DNA of 64,000 nucleotides, taken from the NCBI GenBank assembly GCA_009823505.1, contig VZQC01013997.1, positions 2,066,277-2,130,276 on the forward strand, read 5' to 3'. Every line of letters begins with the position of its first letter. The first letter of the stretch is position 1. Of the stretch, positions 1 to 10,232 are shown piece by piece. The DNA is from Rhizomys pruinosus (Eukaryota > Chordata > Mammalia > Rodentia > Spalacidae). The position numbers and the translations under genes are program-made. The notes under the pieces were generated by a model. The model worked only from the letters and a program-made list of their open reading frames with translations, searched no databases and was not told the origin of the DNA.

Positions 1-311
1 GAGTGAAGCTCGCTGGTCCATGATGTCAAGACTGAGGCAGTGAATTAAAAAGATGAAGCCACACTGCTTGATTCTCATCTTGCTCTTCAACTTGGCAATT
101 ATTCATAAGGCCATGTTAACTGACACAAGCTCCCTGCACAGAATCCGCATGCTGACTCCTTACAACGAGAGCTGAGTATCACTATGATAAAATTTCTAAA
201 TTGCTATGATTTATGTCTATGTGTATATTTGTATATATGCATTCCATGCAGTGCCTTCGAAGGCCAGAAGATGTCAGATGCCCCAGAGCTAGAGTTAGAG
301 ATCTATAGCAC

Positions 312-552
312 CGGGGCTGGAGAGATGGCCTAGGGGTTAAGAGCGCCGACTGCTCTTGCAGAGGACCTGGGTTCGATCCCCAGCACCCACATGGCAGCTG
401 AGAACCGTCTTTGACTCCAGTTCCAGGGGAATCCGACGCCCTCTTCTGACCTCCGCGGCATTGCACGACACGGGCGCACAGACCTACATGCAGACAGTAC
501 ATTCATACACATAAAAAATAAATTAAAAACATTTTTAAAACCTATTAAAAAA
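312..552 (+). repeat. B2 SINE
   Basis: tRNA-like head (ggggctggagagatgg), body and A-rich tail of a B2. It is flanked by a 14-bp target-site duplication with one mismatch (298-311 and 553-566, gagatctatagcac versus gagatatatagcac). It lacks the 17-bp internal duplication found in many copies of this window. Confidence 0.92.
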
Positions 553-562
553 GAGATATATA

Positions 563-665
563 GCACTAAATTGGTTGTGGAGGGGGGAATAAGGGGTAGT
601 GCAGATGGGGGGGCTCTAAATCTCATCCTATTACATTGTTTGAAAATCACAAAAATTCAATTAAA
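563..665 (+). repeat. L1 3' end fragment
   Basis: Resembles the terminal L1 3' UTR of rodents. The same sequence occurs in opposite orientation at 2338-2445, including the gggggaataaggggtagtg block. Confidence 0.65.
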
Positions 666-671
666 AATGTT

Positions 672-770
672 CTTCATTTTTAACCACCAATGTGGGTTCT
701 GGGAACTGAACTTGAGTCCTTCGTAAGAACGCTTGCTGCTCTTAACCAGTGAGTCTTCTTCTCTCCAGTC
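672..770 (-). repeat. B2 SINE head fragment
   Basis: The reverse complement reads as a diverged B2 head (ctggagagaagaagactcac, then ttaagagcag and gttcccag). Truncated and old. Confidence 0.65.
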
Positions 771-1696
771 CCTGAGGTCCATTTTGTAGATGATAAAAAC
801 AAATCTTGGAAAATGACAGCAAGTTGCCCAAAGTGAGGCAGGTACTAAGCAATAAGTATCTGAGTCCTACCGCCGCAGCACTGTTCCCATGGGTTGTCAG
901 CTCTGAACTGCTGTTATTAACCCACAGTCCTTCAGATTCCCTTGGACTCCTCTGTAGCAGACTGGTCTCATCAGCTGCCCTGAAGCTAAGGTTCTAAATT
1001 CAATTCAGCTTTGGCCAACGAGATGAACTCATGTGGAACGTGGATGCCAAAAGGAAATGAAAAGGCATCTCCCTGGAAGGGGTAGGATCAAAAAGAAAAT
1101 TCCAACAGATGTGTTTCCTGTGAGCTCCATGTTCCGTCACCATGTGCCATGCTTTCAAAGAATGAGTCCCTGGTAACAGATGCAGGGAGGGAGGCGGCAG
1201 CCAAAGTGGCTGACTGACCTCTGAATGGGATCATCCCCAAAACCAACCTTCCAAGGGCAACCTCCAAACTGTACTCCAGATTTCCCAAATATTTAATTCC
1301 TCCTAGTAAACCACTTCCTCCATGAAATACCTGAAGTTATTACCATTTCCTGAACTGGTAGGTCTGATACTCAACAAATAAATACCAGGTTGAATAACTC
1401 TTATTCACTTGATCCCCTAGGAAATGGAGCGGGCCACACATGGCACAGCTTTGTCTTCAGAACATCCTCCATTAAGCCTCAGGCTCTTTCCTCTTCCTCC
1501 TCACATTCATTCGCAGTGTCCGAGAGGCTCTGACAGAAGAGCATGCGAACACACCAGGTCTCAAGAGAAAATCTCTCTTCTCCCTTCCCTCCTTGAGCCA
1601 GAAATGCAGACAAATAACAACCTTCATGACACACATCCTTTGTATTCTTAGGAGACATTTTATCTTTTGTAAACTTTTATCAAAACACAATAAGCT

Positions 1697-1942
1697 GGGC
1701 TGGAGAGATGGCCTAGCGGTTAAGAGCTCCGACCACTCTTGCAGAGGACCCGGGTTCGATCCCCAGCACCCACATGGCGGCTGAGAACCGTCTGAAACTC
1801 CAATTCCAGGAGAACTCCAGTTCCAGGGGAATCCGACGCCAGCTTCTGACCTCCGCGGCATTGCGTGACACGGGTGCACAGACTTGCATGCAGACAGTAC
1901 ATTCATACACATACAGAAATAAATAAAATTAATAAAAAAAAG
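1697..1942 (+). repeat. B2 SINE, 17-bp-duplication subfamily
   Basis: Full-length B2 with the internal duplication actccaattccaggaga/actccagttccagggga. A perfect 13-bp target-site duplication flanks it (aacacaataagct, 1684-1696 and 1943-1955), which points to a recent insertion. Confidence 0.95.
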
Positions 1943-2053
1943 AACACAATAAGCTAAGATTAAGGCTGTTTATATATAAACATATTTTAATAAACAGACC
2001 AAAAAGAGAAACAATACTATATTCCGTGGAACACATGTAAAATACAATTTTTA

Positions 2054-2218
2054 GGGCTGGGCATGGTGGCGCACACCTTTAATCCTAGCACTTGGGAGGC
2101 AGAGGCAGGCGAATCTTTGTGAGTTCAAGGCCAGCCTGGTCTACAGAGCGAGTTCCAGGCCAGCTGGGGCTATAGGGAGACCCTGTGTCAAAAAGACCAA
2201 AAAAAAAATTTTTAAAGG
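2054..2218 (+). repeat. B1 SINE
   Basis: 7SL-derived B1 (ggctgggcatggtgg to an A-tail). It is flanked by the direct repeat caattttta at 2045-2053 and 2219-2227. Confidence 0.92.
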
Positions 2219-2337
2219 CAATTTTTAGGAGGATGGTAACTTATAAAAGCATGATATATCCATTACTATGATTAAATATTGTGTCAGAAAGTGAAATCTC
2301 ATGTTAAAGAACATGGATTTTTATGTTTACTAATTAA

Positions 2338-2830
2338 GAACATTTTTAATTGAATTTTTGTGATTTTCATACAATGTAATGGGATGAGATTCAGAGCCCC
2401 TCCCATCTGCACTACCCCTTATTCCCCCCTCCGCGACCAATTTAGTGCACCTACTATGTATCTGATAAGATGAATCAAATCGAATTTGTGTTCCCAATGT
2501 CCTTCTGTATGGCGTCCATGCTCTGGAGCCTGGCTCACCTGCCCAGAGTCCCATCCTTAAGGAGACTATCTCTCCCTCTCCCAGAAGCCATTGGTTCCCA
2601 AAATTTCCTTAGGTTGGTTTGAGGTTTCTTACCCCAAATCCCTGGGCTATGCTGGGATTTTGTCTAGTTTGAGCTTTCATGGCAGCTGTGCATGCAGTCA
2701 CCATTCTGTGGATTCATGTAAATGACCCGCTGTCTGGAAAACTGTCCTCGTGGTCACACACCTCCTCTGGTTCTTACGATCTTTCTGCCCCTCCTCTGCC
2801 AATGTCCTCTCTCAGCTCTTGGAAGGCGGA
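2338..2830 (-). repeat. L1 3' UTR fragment
   Basis: Read in reverse complement this matches rodent L1 3' untranslated sequence, ending in the same terminal block as 563-665. The inner boundary near 2830 is approximate. No ORF2 portion is attached. Confidence 0.6.
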
Positions 2831-2896
2831 ACGAGACGGATCTTTAATACCATGACGCTGTAGAAGTCGACTCCCGAGGCGCTTTGCGTCTCCAAG

Positions 2897-3066
2897 CTGG
2901 CCCAGGTTGGTGGCAGCATTGCCTTTAATCCTAGCACTTGGGAGTGAGAGGCAAGTGCGGATCTTCGTGAAGGTTCCAATGGCTCAGCTCTGGTCTATTA
3001 TAGGAGTTCCGGACAGCTGTGCTACAGGGAGCCCTGACATCCGAAAAGACAAAAAAAAAAAAAAGA
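2897..3066 (+). repeat. B1 SINE, strongly disrupted
   Basis: B1 core (gcctttaatcctagcacttg) followed by a body with many small insertions and substitutions and an A-tail at 3049-3064. It is either an old copy or poorly corrected sequence. Confidence 0.7.
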
Positions 3067-3330
3067 AATGTGACCCTACGGATGTCTCCAAAGTTTGTTG
3101 TGACATTCAAAAAGATTCCATATGCAAAACTTCTTCCCTGTGGCGTAGATATAAGAAGTACTAAATAAATGTTTTCTCTTATTTCGTAAATGTATTACAG
3201 AAGAAGAACTCTATCCCCTCCCCCAGGGCAAATTAATTAATCATAAATTTTTTATGGAATTGAAGGTCTACCGTCCACTAATACTGCAGAAGTCACAGGG
3301 AAAGGCCCTAAAGGATAAGGTGAAGAATTT

Positions 3331-3580
3331 ATTTTTTTTAATTATTTATTTATTTATTTCTGTATGTGTATGAATGTACTGTCTGCATGTAAGTGTGTGC
3401 ACCCGTGTCGTGCAATGCCGTGGAGGTCAGAAGAGGGTGTCGGATTCCCCTGGAACTGAAGTTCTCCTGGAATTGGAGTTTCAGATGGTTCTCGGCTGCC
3501 ATGTGGGTGCTGGGGATCGAACCCGGATCCTCTGTAAGAGCAGTCCGCGCTCTTAACCACTAGGCCATTTCTCCAGCCCC
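3331..3580 (-). repeat. B2 SINE, 17-bp-duplication subfamily
   Basis: Full-length reverse-oriented B2 with the internal duplication. A perfect 14-bp target-site duplication (aaggtgaagaattt) lies at 3317-3330 and 3581-3594. Confidence 0.95.
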
Positions 3581-4431
3581 AAGGTGAAGAATTTCTTACA
3601 GATAACTGACAGTCAGGAGACCATCAGAAGTAAGCGCCGAACTCCCCCCTTGAAACTTTTCAGCATTTTGAGTGGTTAATTATCGCCCAATCTGCAACCT
3701 CCAAATATCCTGAGTATTCCCATGAACACAAAGGCTGCACTGAGTAAGCCTGCCTAAATAGTTTATACCCCTGCAGACTAAAAACAACTAAATAAAATAC
3801 CAGGCAGGTATTTAAGAAAGCTCATGGACTATCAGTTAAAACGCTGGGAGCGATCGGCTTTTACATAAGCATTAGTGAACAGTGTTGGAAAAGAAAAAGT
3901 AGCCAAATGTGTTTAGTAAAATGGGAAAAGGTCATATTATGTATGACTCACTAAAAACTAAAACACCAACAGAATATCGCAACCTTACTGCGACTCTTTA
4001 TCTCAAAGCACATCCTTCTATTTAGATACTTTTATTTATCATATGAAGACAGCGTCAATGAAAGAAATGATGGTTCATGAGCTGCAATCCATCACCAAGG
4101 CAAACAGTGACTACGAAAACCCCTCCTCTCCTCCCCATGGGTCGCAACTTTAAGTCAGTCCAGTTTTCTTCCTTTCCACTTGCTTCCACTGCATGGAATC
4201 CATCCTGGATAGCAGGACTCACAGTGGGAATGAGAAAGGGAAAGAGTCAGACAGATACGGTCCGAAGGATTGGCAACAGGCTCGAATGAAACAAAGAGCG
4301 GGTTTAAGGAATCCACTAGCTTAGCAGGTGAAAATCATAAACCATATTCAGTGGCTCAGATCAAATGCTTCTTTTGAACAGTTTTGGGTGTAGAGCATAT
4401 GGTTACACATCCAACTTAAAAGTTTTGTTCC

Positions 4432-4652
4432 GGGGCTGGAAAGATGGCCTAGCAGTTAAGAGCACCGACTGATCTTGCAGAGGACCTGGGTTCGATCCCC
4501 AGCACCCACATGGCGGCTGAGAACTGTCTGTAACTCCAATTCCAGGAGAACTCCAGTTCCAGGGGAATCCTACACCCACTTCTGACCTCTGCGGCATTGC
4601 ACAACACAGGTGCACAAACCTACATGCAGACAGTACATTCATAAACATAAAA
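4432..4652 (+). repeat. B2 SINE, 17-bp-duplication subfamily
   Basis: B2 with the internal duplication, flanked by aaaagttttgttcc at 4418-4431 and 4653-4666. Confidence 0.95.
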
Positions 4653-4747
4653 AAAAGTTTTGTTCCAATTATTTCAAAAGAGGTCTCAGATGAGCCAACA
4701 AGATGGGCTCAGTGTGTAAAAAGGCATGAGCAAGTGTATGTGCATAA

Positions 4748-4768
4748 ACACACACACACACACAGACT

Positions 4769-4821
<53 letters not shown>

Positions 4822-4861
4822 AATAGAAAGATACATAGATAGATTACATACATACATACAT

Positions 4862-4898
<37 letters not shown>
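4748..4898. repeat. Compound CA / GATA / CATA / CA microsatellite
   Basis: CA run at about 4748-4764, GATA tetramers at about 4770-4820, CATA units, then CA again at about 4866-4894. It ends about 50 bp from the exon M splice donor. Confidence 0.95.
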
Positions 4899-4944
4899 TA
4901 GATACACAGACAGGCAATAGTTAAAAGCAGATCTTGGCTCGAAC

Positions 4945-5118
4945 CTCATTCAGCTCCTCGGGGCCTTTCCGCTGGCCTTCACTCATCTCTCCATTCTCGT
5001 AGTTGCTGCTTTTCTCAACCCACAACTCGGATTTTTCTACGGTTAGGCGAAGTTGGTCAAGATCTGCCTTGATCTGCTTGTAGTTATCCACATCTTGGTT
5101 TGACACCAGTAACTGCAC
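4945..5118 (-). CDS. Itpr2: Itpr2 exon M: IP3 receptor type 2, solenoid segment
   Basis: 58 whole codons, local residues 627-684, phase 0 at both ends. It starts VQLLVSNQDVDNYKQ, continues through DQLRLTVEKSELWVEKS and ends GPEELNE. The acceptor is a pyrimidine tract plus cag before GTGCAG; the donor is GAATGAG followed by gttcga, which departs from the usual gtaagt or gtgagt. The first half is the conserved continuation of the second RIH (RYDR_ITPR) domain. The second half, after SSNYENGE, is a fast-evolving acidic linker that separates the IP3R paralogues. Reading past the donor meets a stop after eight codons. Confidence 0.95.
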
Positions 5119-5275
5119 CTGAACACAGAAGGATTTCAGCCTTTGATGCTGCGTGCAGCATTCCTCCGCATTCCGCATTCATGTCTACCTACCTGTAAGT
5201 GTTAGTTGAAGTTCAGCCTTTCTAGAACATTCATGAACATTTACCTGTATATTAACCATAAAAATTAACCTGGAA

Positions 5276-5434
5276 GCTGGGGTGGTGCATGCCTTTAATC
5301 CCAGCACTTGAGTGGCAGAGGCAGGTAGATCTCTGTAAGCTCAAGGCCAGCCTGGTCTAAACAGTGAGTTACAGGGACAGCTAGGGCTAAAGGGAAACCC
5401 TGTTTCAAAAAGACCAAAAAAATAAATAAATTAT
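5276..5434 (+). repeat. B1 SINE
   Basis: B1 flanked by a 15-bp duplication with one mismatch (5261-5275 and 5435-5449, aaaattaacctggaa versus aaaattagcctggaa). Confidence 0.92.
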
Positions 5435-5909
5435 AAAATTAGCCTGGAAGTGTCTATCAATCCAACCAATATATTCACACATAAAAAGGAATTTTAAAAC
5501 ATGCCCTTGCAAAACTTTTTAAAATGCTGAAAAGTAATTTAACATAATGGACAGTCTAACTCTAATTTCATCACATGTATTAATTTTTGACTCCTCTATA
5601 TATCCGCTTCACAGAATAAACAGCAGTTTCAAAGCTTGAGAGGCACTCAGTTAATAACTTTCACATATAATATGGCAATAAATACAGACATAAAATATAT
5701 GCATCTACATAGGCAGCACTTAACTGTTTCATGTTTGTTAACATATTCATGCAAAGTTCCTAATAAAGGTCCACCCTCCACTAAATACATTAAATATTAG
5801 TGAACTTCCCAACTAATAATGGCAAGAGTAACGTGTTCTTCAAAGACCATGAAGAAAAAGGTTCAACCGACACAGTTCTTTTCTTTTGGATTTATGGTTT
5901 GTTTGGTTT

Positions 5910-6155
5910 TTTTAAAACTTTATTTTTAATGGTTTTATTTATTTATTATTTTTATGTGTATGAGTGTACTGTCTACATGTAGGTTTGTGCACCCATATTG
6001 TGCAGTGCTACAGAGGTCAGAAGAGGGCATTGGATTCCCCTGGAACTGGAGTTAAAGACGGCTCTTAGCTGCCATGTGGGTGCTGGGGATCAAACCCAGG
6101 TCCTCTGCAAGAGCAGTCAGCGTTCTTAACCGCTAGGCCATCTCTCCAGCCCCAG
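5910..6155 (-). repeat. B2 SINE inserted at a B1 tail
   Basis: Reverse-oriented B2 ending ccatctctccagcccc. It abuts the T-rich tail of the B1 at 6156-6333, so it probably landed in that tail. It lacks the 17-bp duplication. Confidence 0.88.
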
Positions 6156-6333
6156 TTTGTTTTTTTGTTTGTTTGTTTGTTTGTTTTTAGTCTTTTTGAG
6201 ACAGGGTCTCCCTGTAGCCTCAGCTGTCCTGGAACTTGCTCTGTAGACCAGGCTGGCCTTGAACTCACAAAGATCCGCCTGCCTCTGCCTCCCGAGTGCT
6301 AGGATTAAAGGTGTGCGCCACCACGCTGGCTGT
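6156..6333 (-). repeat. B1 SINE
   Basis: Reverse B1 with a TTTG-repeat tail on its left, tctttttgagacagggtctc, and a 5' end at about 6333. Confidence 0.9.
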
Positions 6334-6500
6334 CGTTTTTTTTTTTTAAATCACAAAATAGTTACTGCTTGTCAAACATGTCAGTAAATAAAATCTTGGA
6401 CCAAAATAACAGCAATGTCGAAAAAAATTCCTAATGTCTCGGCCCCCAACACCTTCCTGAATGTTATGGTCTGTCATTTTTATTAAAGACATTAACTGAG

Positions 6501-6657
6501 GGGGCTGGAGAGATGGTTCCGTGGCTAAAAGCACTGGCTGCTCTTGCAGAGGATTCCCAGCACCCACATGGCGGCTAACAACCACCCTTAATTCCAGATC
6601 CAGTTGGATCCAGGAGATCCAACACCCTGTTATGATTTCCATAGCTGTTGAAGGATA

Positions 6658-6696
<39 letters not shown>
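6501..6696 (+). repeat. B2 SINE with CA-repeat tail
   Basis: Older B2 (ggggctggagagatggttcc) with an internal deletion after gcagagga. It ends in about 18 CA dinucleotides (6659-6695). Confidence 0.88.
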
Positions 6697-6697
<1 letters not shown>

Positions 6698-6798
6698 AAT
6701 GCATTCATATCACTTGTGAGAGACACTCTCTAAAACAGCTCATGTCCTCGTGAAAACAAGTTCACACCTATCTTTCAAAACAGAAAGTGTCAAACTAT

Positions 6799-6892
6799 GC
6801 ATGCTGGCTGCACAGATAATCCCAGCACTCGGGTGGCAGAGGCTTGACCAGTGGTCAAGAACAACTCAAACAACATAGTGAATTCCAGGCCA
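6799..6892 (+). repeat. B1 SINE relic at the edge of the minisatellite
   Basis: B1-like block: ctggctgcacagataatccc, cagcactcgggtggcagaggc, then acatagtgaattccaggccagc. The last motif is where the neighbouring tandem repeat begins, so the array seems to have grown out of this SINE. Confidence 0.6.
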
Positions 6893-7590
6893 GCACTCCC
6901 CTGCAGAGCTGCACACAATAGGCCAACACACACTAGGCCAGCACGCGCCAGGCCAACACTGTCCTGCAGAGCTGCACACACCAGGCCAGCACACGCCAAG
7001 CCAGCACTGTCCTGCAGAGCGGCATGCACTAGGCCAACACACACCAGGCCAGCACACACCAGGCCAGCACACTCCAGGCCAGCACTGTCCTGCAGAGCTG
7101 CACACACAAGGCCAGCACACGCCAGGCCAGCACACGCCAGGCCAGCACACGCCAGGCCAGCACTGTCCTGCAGAGCTGCACACACCAGGCCAGCACACGC
7201 CAGGCCAGCACACGCCAGGCCAGCACTGTCCTGCAGAGCTGCACACACCAGGCCAGCACACACCAGGCCAGCACACGCCAGGCCAGCACACGCCAGGCCA
7301 GCACACGCCAGGCCAGCACATGCCAGGCCAGCACGCGCCAGGCCAGCACTGTCCTGCAGAGCTGCACACACCAGGCCGGCATATGCCAGGCCAGCACTGT
7401 CCTGCACAGCTGCACACACCAGGCCAGCACACGCCAGGCCAGCACTGTCCTGCACAGCTGCACACACCAGGCCAGCACACGCCAGGCCAGCACTGTCCTG
7501 CACAGCTGCACACACCAGGCCAGAACTGTCCTGCAGAGCTGCACACACCAGGCCGGCACATGCCAGGCCAGCACTGTCCTGCAGAGCTGC
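6883..7590. repeat. GC-rich minisatellite next to the exon L donor
   Basis: About 700 bp of 15-bp units (acaccaggccagcac and variants) mixed with a longer unit carrying tgtcctgcagagctgcac. Array spacing is mostly a multiple of three, so several frames on both strands stay open and give low-complexity reading frames. These are not taken as genes. The right end is 19 bp from the splice donor. Confidence 0.95.
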
Positions 7591-7609
7591 CCATCAGCCC
7601 CAAGCTCAC

Positions 7610-7775
7610 CTGTTTGAAAGCCTGCAACACCTCTGCTCTCTGGCTGAAGTGCTTGAACAGCAGCTGCAGGGCTCCCGAGAGCAGCGGGGCGTAGTCATGC
7701 ATGATCAGGTGGATGAGGACTCGTAAGAAGGTCCTGCCCCCTTCATCATCAAGCTGAACTGGAGTCTTTTCCTTT
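7610..7775 (-). CDS. Itpr2: Itpr2 exon L: start of second RIH domain
   Basis: Completes the split codon for residue 571 (AG|A, Arg), then 55 codons (572-626): [51 protein letters not shown]. The [12 protein letters not shown]...LFKHFSQR stretch is the conserved opening of the second RYDR_ITPR (RIH) helical repeat domain of IP3 and ryanodine receptors. The acceptor is tcttatag and the donor CAAACAG|gtgagc is strong. The residue after MHDY is Ala, where I recall Pro in other IP3Rs. The frame is unusual in staying open past the donor into the minisatellite (see findings). Confidence 0.97.
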
Positions 7776-8800
7776 CTATAAGACCAAAAGTAGTTCTGAA
7801 TCAGCCTAGTCACATAACATCAACATTAAATTCTTTCACACTGTATCTGCAGTTTCAGACTTGAACCCCATGTTTTCTCAAATCAGGAAACAAAAGGGAA
7901 GAGAGTTGAACTTCTTAATCTCATGTAGCTGATGAGGGGGAAATGACAGACATGGGTTTCTCAGCAACCCCACTCCCAGGGGAGGGCAAGGCACAGGGGA
8001 AGATGGCGTCCCTTTCTTTCTTCCTCCTCTTCCTCTTCTTCCTTCTCCTTCCTCTCCTCTCCTCCCGAGACAAGATCTCCTAGAACTCTAGATCTTACAG
8101 CTCTGTTAATTTCTAATTCTTGTTTTCTTTTCTCTTTAAAAAAGAAGTGATCAAAAGGCTTAGGGTAGCATTTTTTCAGCTTCTCATTTCAAGCCTATAA
8201 TAAGATTGAAACTAGAATCTCAATAATTCCGCGATATTTTCCATTTTGATTGCTAGTATTTCATTTCCAAAAAAGAAGCAATGCATGATAGAGACCAGGT
8301 AGCAATGGAGGTCACGTCATGGGAGGTCACGCTATGGGCAGTCACGTGATAATCGCTTTACTTCTTTAATCATGGCTGCTTCCAGCTGGCAGAAAATAAC
8401 TTCATTACTCACATATAATCTTAATGATAACGTCAAAAGAAGTTGCTTTCTTGGCTCAACTGCCTAAGATTCACAGAAGTAATCTTTTACAAAATACCAG
8501 GAAATTTATATTGGGGAGTTAAAGGGCATTCGTGTCCTGCAGGTGTCTGAGGAGAGAAAAGCAAAGGATGCAGGCAGAGTTCAATACTCTGATCTCAGAT
8601 CTCTCAGCCTGTGTGAAGCTGATCTAAAAAGAGTCATGGTTTCTCCTCTAGAGCAAATCAGAAGTTTCAATTCTACAGAAATTATCCTACCAGCAATTGG
8701 AGGATTGAAAAATGTATAAAATACAGTGAATGGTAACACATTACCAACACATTTCTAGGTAAAGTACATTCACAAATAAGATAAAGATGTGTAACCTCAC
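7776..8800 (-). other. Itpr2: Itpr2 intron K-L
   Basis: About 1 kb and mostly unique. A CT-rich run followed by a short reverse B1-like piece sits at 8005-8105. A 15-16 bp repeated motif (ggtcacg..atggg) occurs three times around 8311-8350. Nothing else is recognised. Confidence 0.93.
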
Positions 8801-8858
8801 CTTCCAGCAAACATGGTTTCTGCCTGCGCAGCAATCTCATCAATGTCAGGGACAATAG
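8801..8858 (-). CDS. Itpr2: Itpr2 exon K: short linker exon
   Basis: 58-bp exon. CT completes residue 552 (GCT, Ala), then 18 codons (553-570, IVPDIDEIAAQAETMFAG) and AG of residue 571 (Arg). The acceptor is tctccgcag and the donor GGAAG|gtgagg. It encodes the acidic, poorly conserved linker that precedes the second RIH domain. It is the smallest exon in the window, and being 58 bp (not a multiple of three) its skipping would shift the frame. Confidence 0.95.
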
Positions 8859-9332
8859 CTGCGGAGACACAGGATGAAATTTAGTCTTTATCTTGTCTTA
8901 ATCAGGAGCTGATATTCATTTTCACACTAGTGTATCTGAAGATATTTTTGCCTTTTTTCTTTGTGCTGCCAAATGTTACTTAAGACTTTCGAAAACTACA
9001 GTACGGTTCTACTTAAACATAAATATTTTAAACTAAAGTTTCTATTTCTTTTTTTTTTCTTTTTCTATTTCTTTACTTAAGTAGTGCATATTGAAACAAG
9101 GATCTCAAACATACTGCTCCCATTATTAAGGTAAACTGTGCTTAAAACTAATGTATTACTCTAATCAAATATGTATCAAAAGACCAAAGGGCATTATTTA
9201 CAAAGGTGCCTCTTATCCGTATGTATGTGCAGGTGTATTTGACATATAAAATGTGCATGTGTTTACACAGATTAAAAATATATTCATATCACTTAAACTG
9301 GTAATGACATGGAAGATGAATTTTAAAATTTG

Positions 9333-9545
9333 TTTTTGAGTCATTTATTTCTATTTTATGTATAAGTGTTTTTGCCTGCATGCACGCACATCATGTAACA
9401 TGTACGGAGGCCGGAAGAGGACACTGGATCCACTGAAACTGGAGTTACAGACGGCTGTTGGTTGCCATGTGGGTGCTGGAACCTGAACCTGACCCCTCTG
9501 TTGGAGAAGCCAGTGCTTCTACCACTGAGCCATCTCTCCAATGCA
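9333..9545 (-). repeat. B2 SINE, old copy
   Basis: Diverged reverse B2: tttatgtataagtg on the 3' side, cggaggccggaagaggacac in the body, and gagccatctctcca as the head. Confidence 0.85.
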
Positions 9546-9711
9546 AACAAGAAAATTTTAAAGAAATAAAATACACAGGTGGAACTCTGCTAGTGTACAT
9601 CAAAATGTGGCCTTTTTTACCTAAGCTTGCTACTTCTAAAATTCCATCTCTTTTTTCTTGTGGAAGAGCGTCATTTTCTCATGTGACCTTTCATGATTCT
9701 TTTTTTGTTGG

Positions 9712-9862
9712 GACATTGGTTTTTGAGACACGGTCTCACTATGTCACCCCAGCTGTCTCGGAACTCACTCTGTAGACCAGGCTGGCCTCAAATCTCACAG
9801 GGATCTGCCTGCACCTGCCTCTTGAATGCTGGGACTGAAGGTGGGTACCACTACTCCTGGCC
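9712..9862 (-). repeat. B1 SINE
   Basis: Reverse B1 (ttttgagacacggtctcact, ctgtagaccaggctggcctc, ggactgaaggtgggtaccac). The flanks catgattct and catgactct may be a diverged target duplication. Confidence 0.88.
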
Positions 9863-9957
9863 CATCATGACTCTTCACCACACGCCCCCACACTAACAAT
9901 TTGAAGGTATATTTACCAAGAAAGCCTGTTCAAGTGATAATTAAGAATTAATTTCTC

Positions 9958-10232
9958 TGGGCTGGAGAGATGGCCTAGCGGTTAAGAGCACCGACCGCTC
10001 TTACAAAGGACCCGGGTTCGATCCCCAGTACCCACATGGCGGCTGAGAACCGTCTGAAACTCCAATTCCAGGAGAACTCCAGTTCCAGGGGAATCCGACA
10101 CCCTCTTCTGACCTCCGCGGCATTGCACGACACGGGTGCACAGACCTACATTCAGACAGTACATTCATACACATACAGAAATAAATAAAATAAATTTAAA
10201 AAATAAATAAAAATAAATAATTAATTAATTAA
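9958..10232 (+). repeat. B2 SINE, 17-bp-duplication subfamily
   Basis: Full-length B2 with the internal duplication and a long AAAT/TTAA-rich tail. ttaatttctc flanks it at 9948-9957 and 10233-10242. Confidence 0.93.

Larger units (their letters stand above)
1..4944 (-). other. Itpr2: Itpr2 intron following exon M (partial)
   Basis: Intron downstream of the last exon seen; its far end is outside the window. It holds B2, B1 and L1 3'-end copies listed separately and a CA/GATA microsatellite near the exon. Stretches 776-1690, 3067-3316 and 3600-4417 show no recognisable repeat or coding signal. The next expected Itpr2 exon (continuing after residue 684) was not seen here. Confidence 0.8.
5119..7609 (-). 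other. Itpr2: Itpr2 intron L-M
   Basis: About 2.5 kb holding a B1, an adjacent B2/B1 pair, another B2 with a CA tail, and a minisatellite that reaches to 19 bp from the exon L donor. Segment 5450-5909 is AT-rich with no repeat recognised. Confidence 0.93.

Noticed and set aside
1472..1912. Many 60-146-codon frames with SACRSVHPCRAMPRRSEEGVG-type or [24 protein letters not shown] peptides
   Set aside because: The same peptides recur at every B2 copy; they are translations of the SINE.
6851..7726. Plus-strand 291-codon and other long frames over the 6.9-7.6 kb region
   Set aside because: They exist on several frames of both strands because the repeat units are mostly multiples of three bases, and they overlap a real Itpr2 exon on the other strand. 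Low-complexity translation, not a gene.
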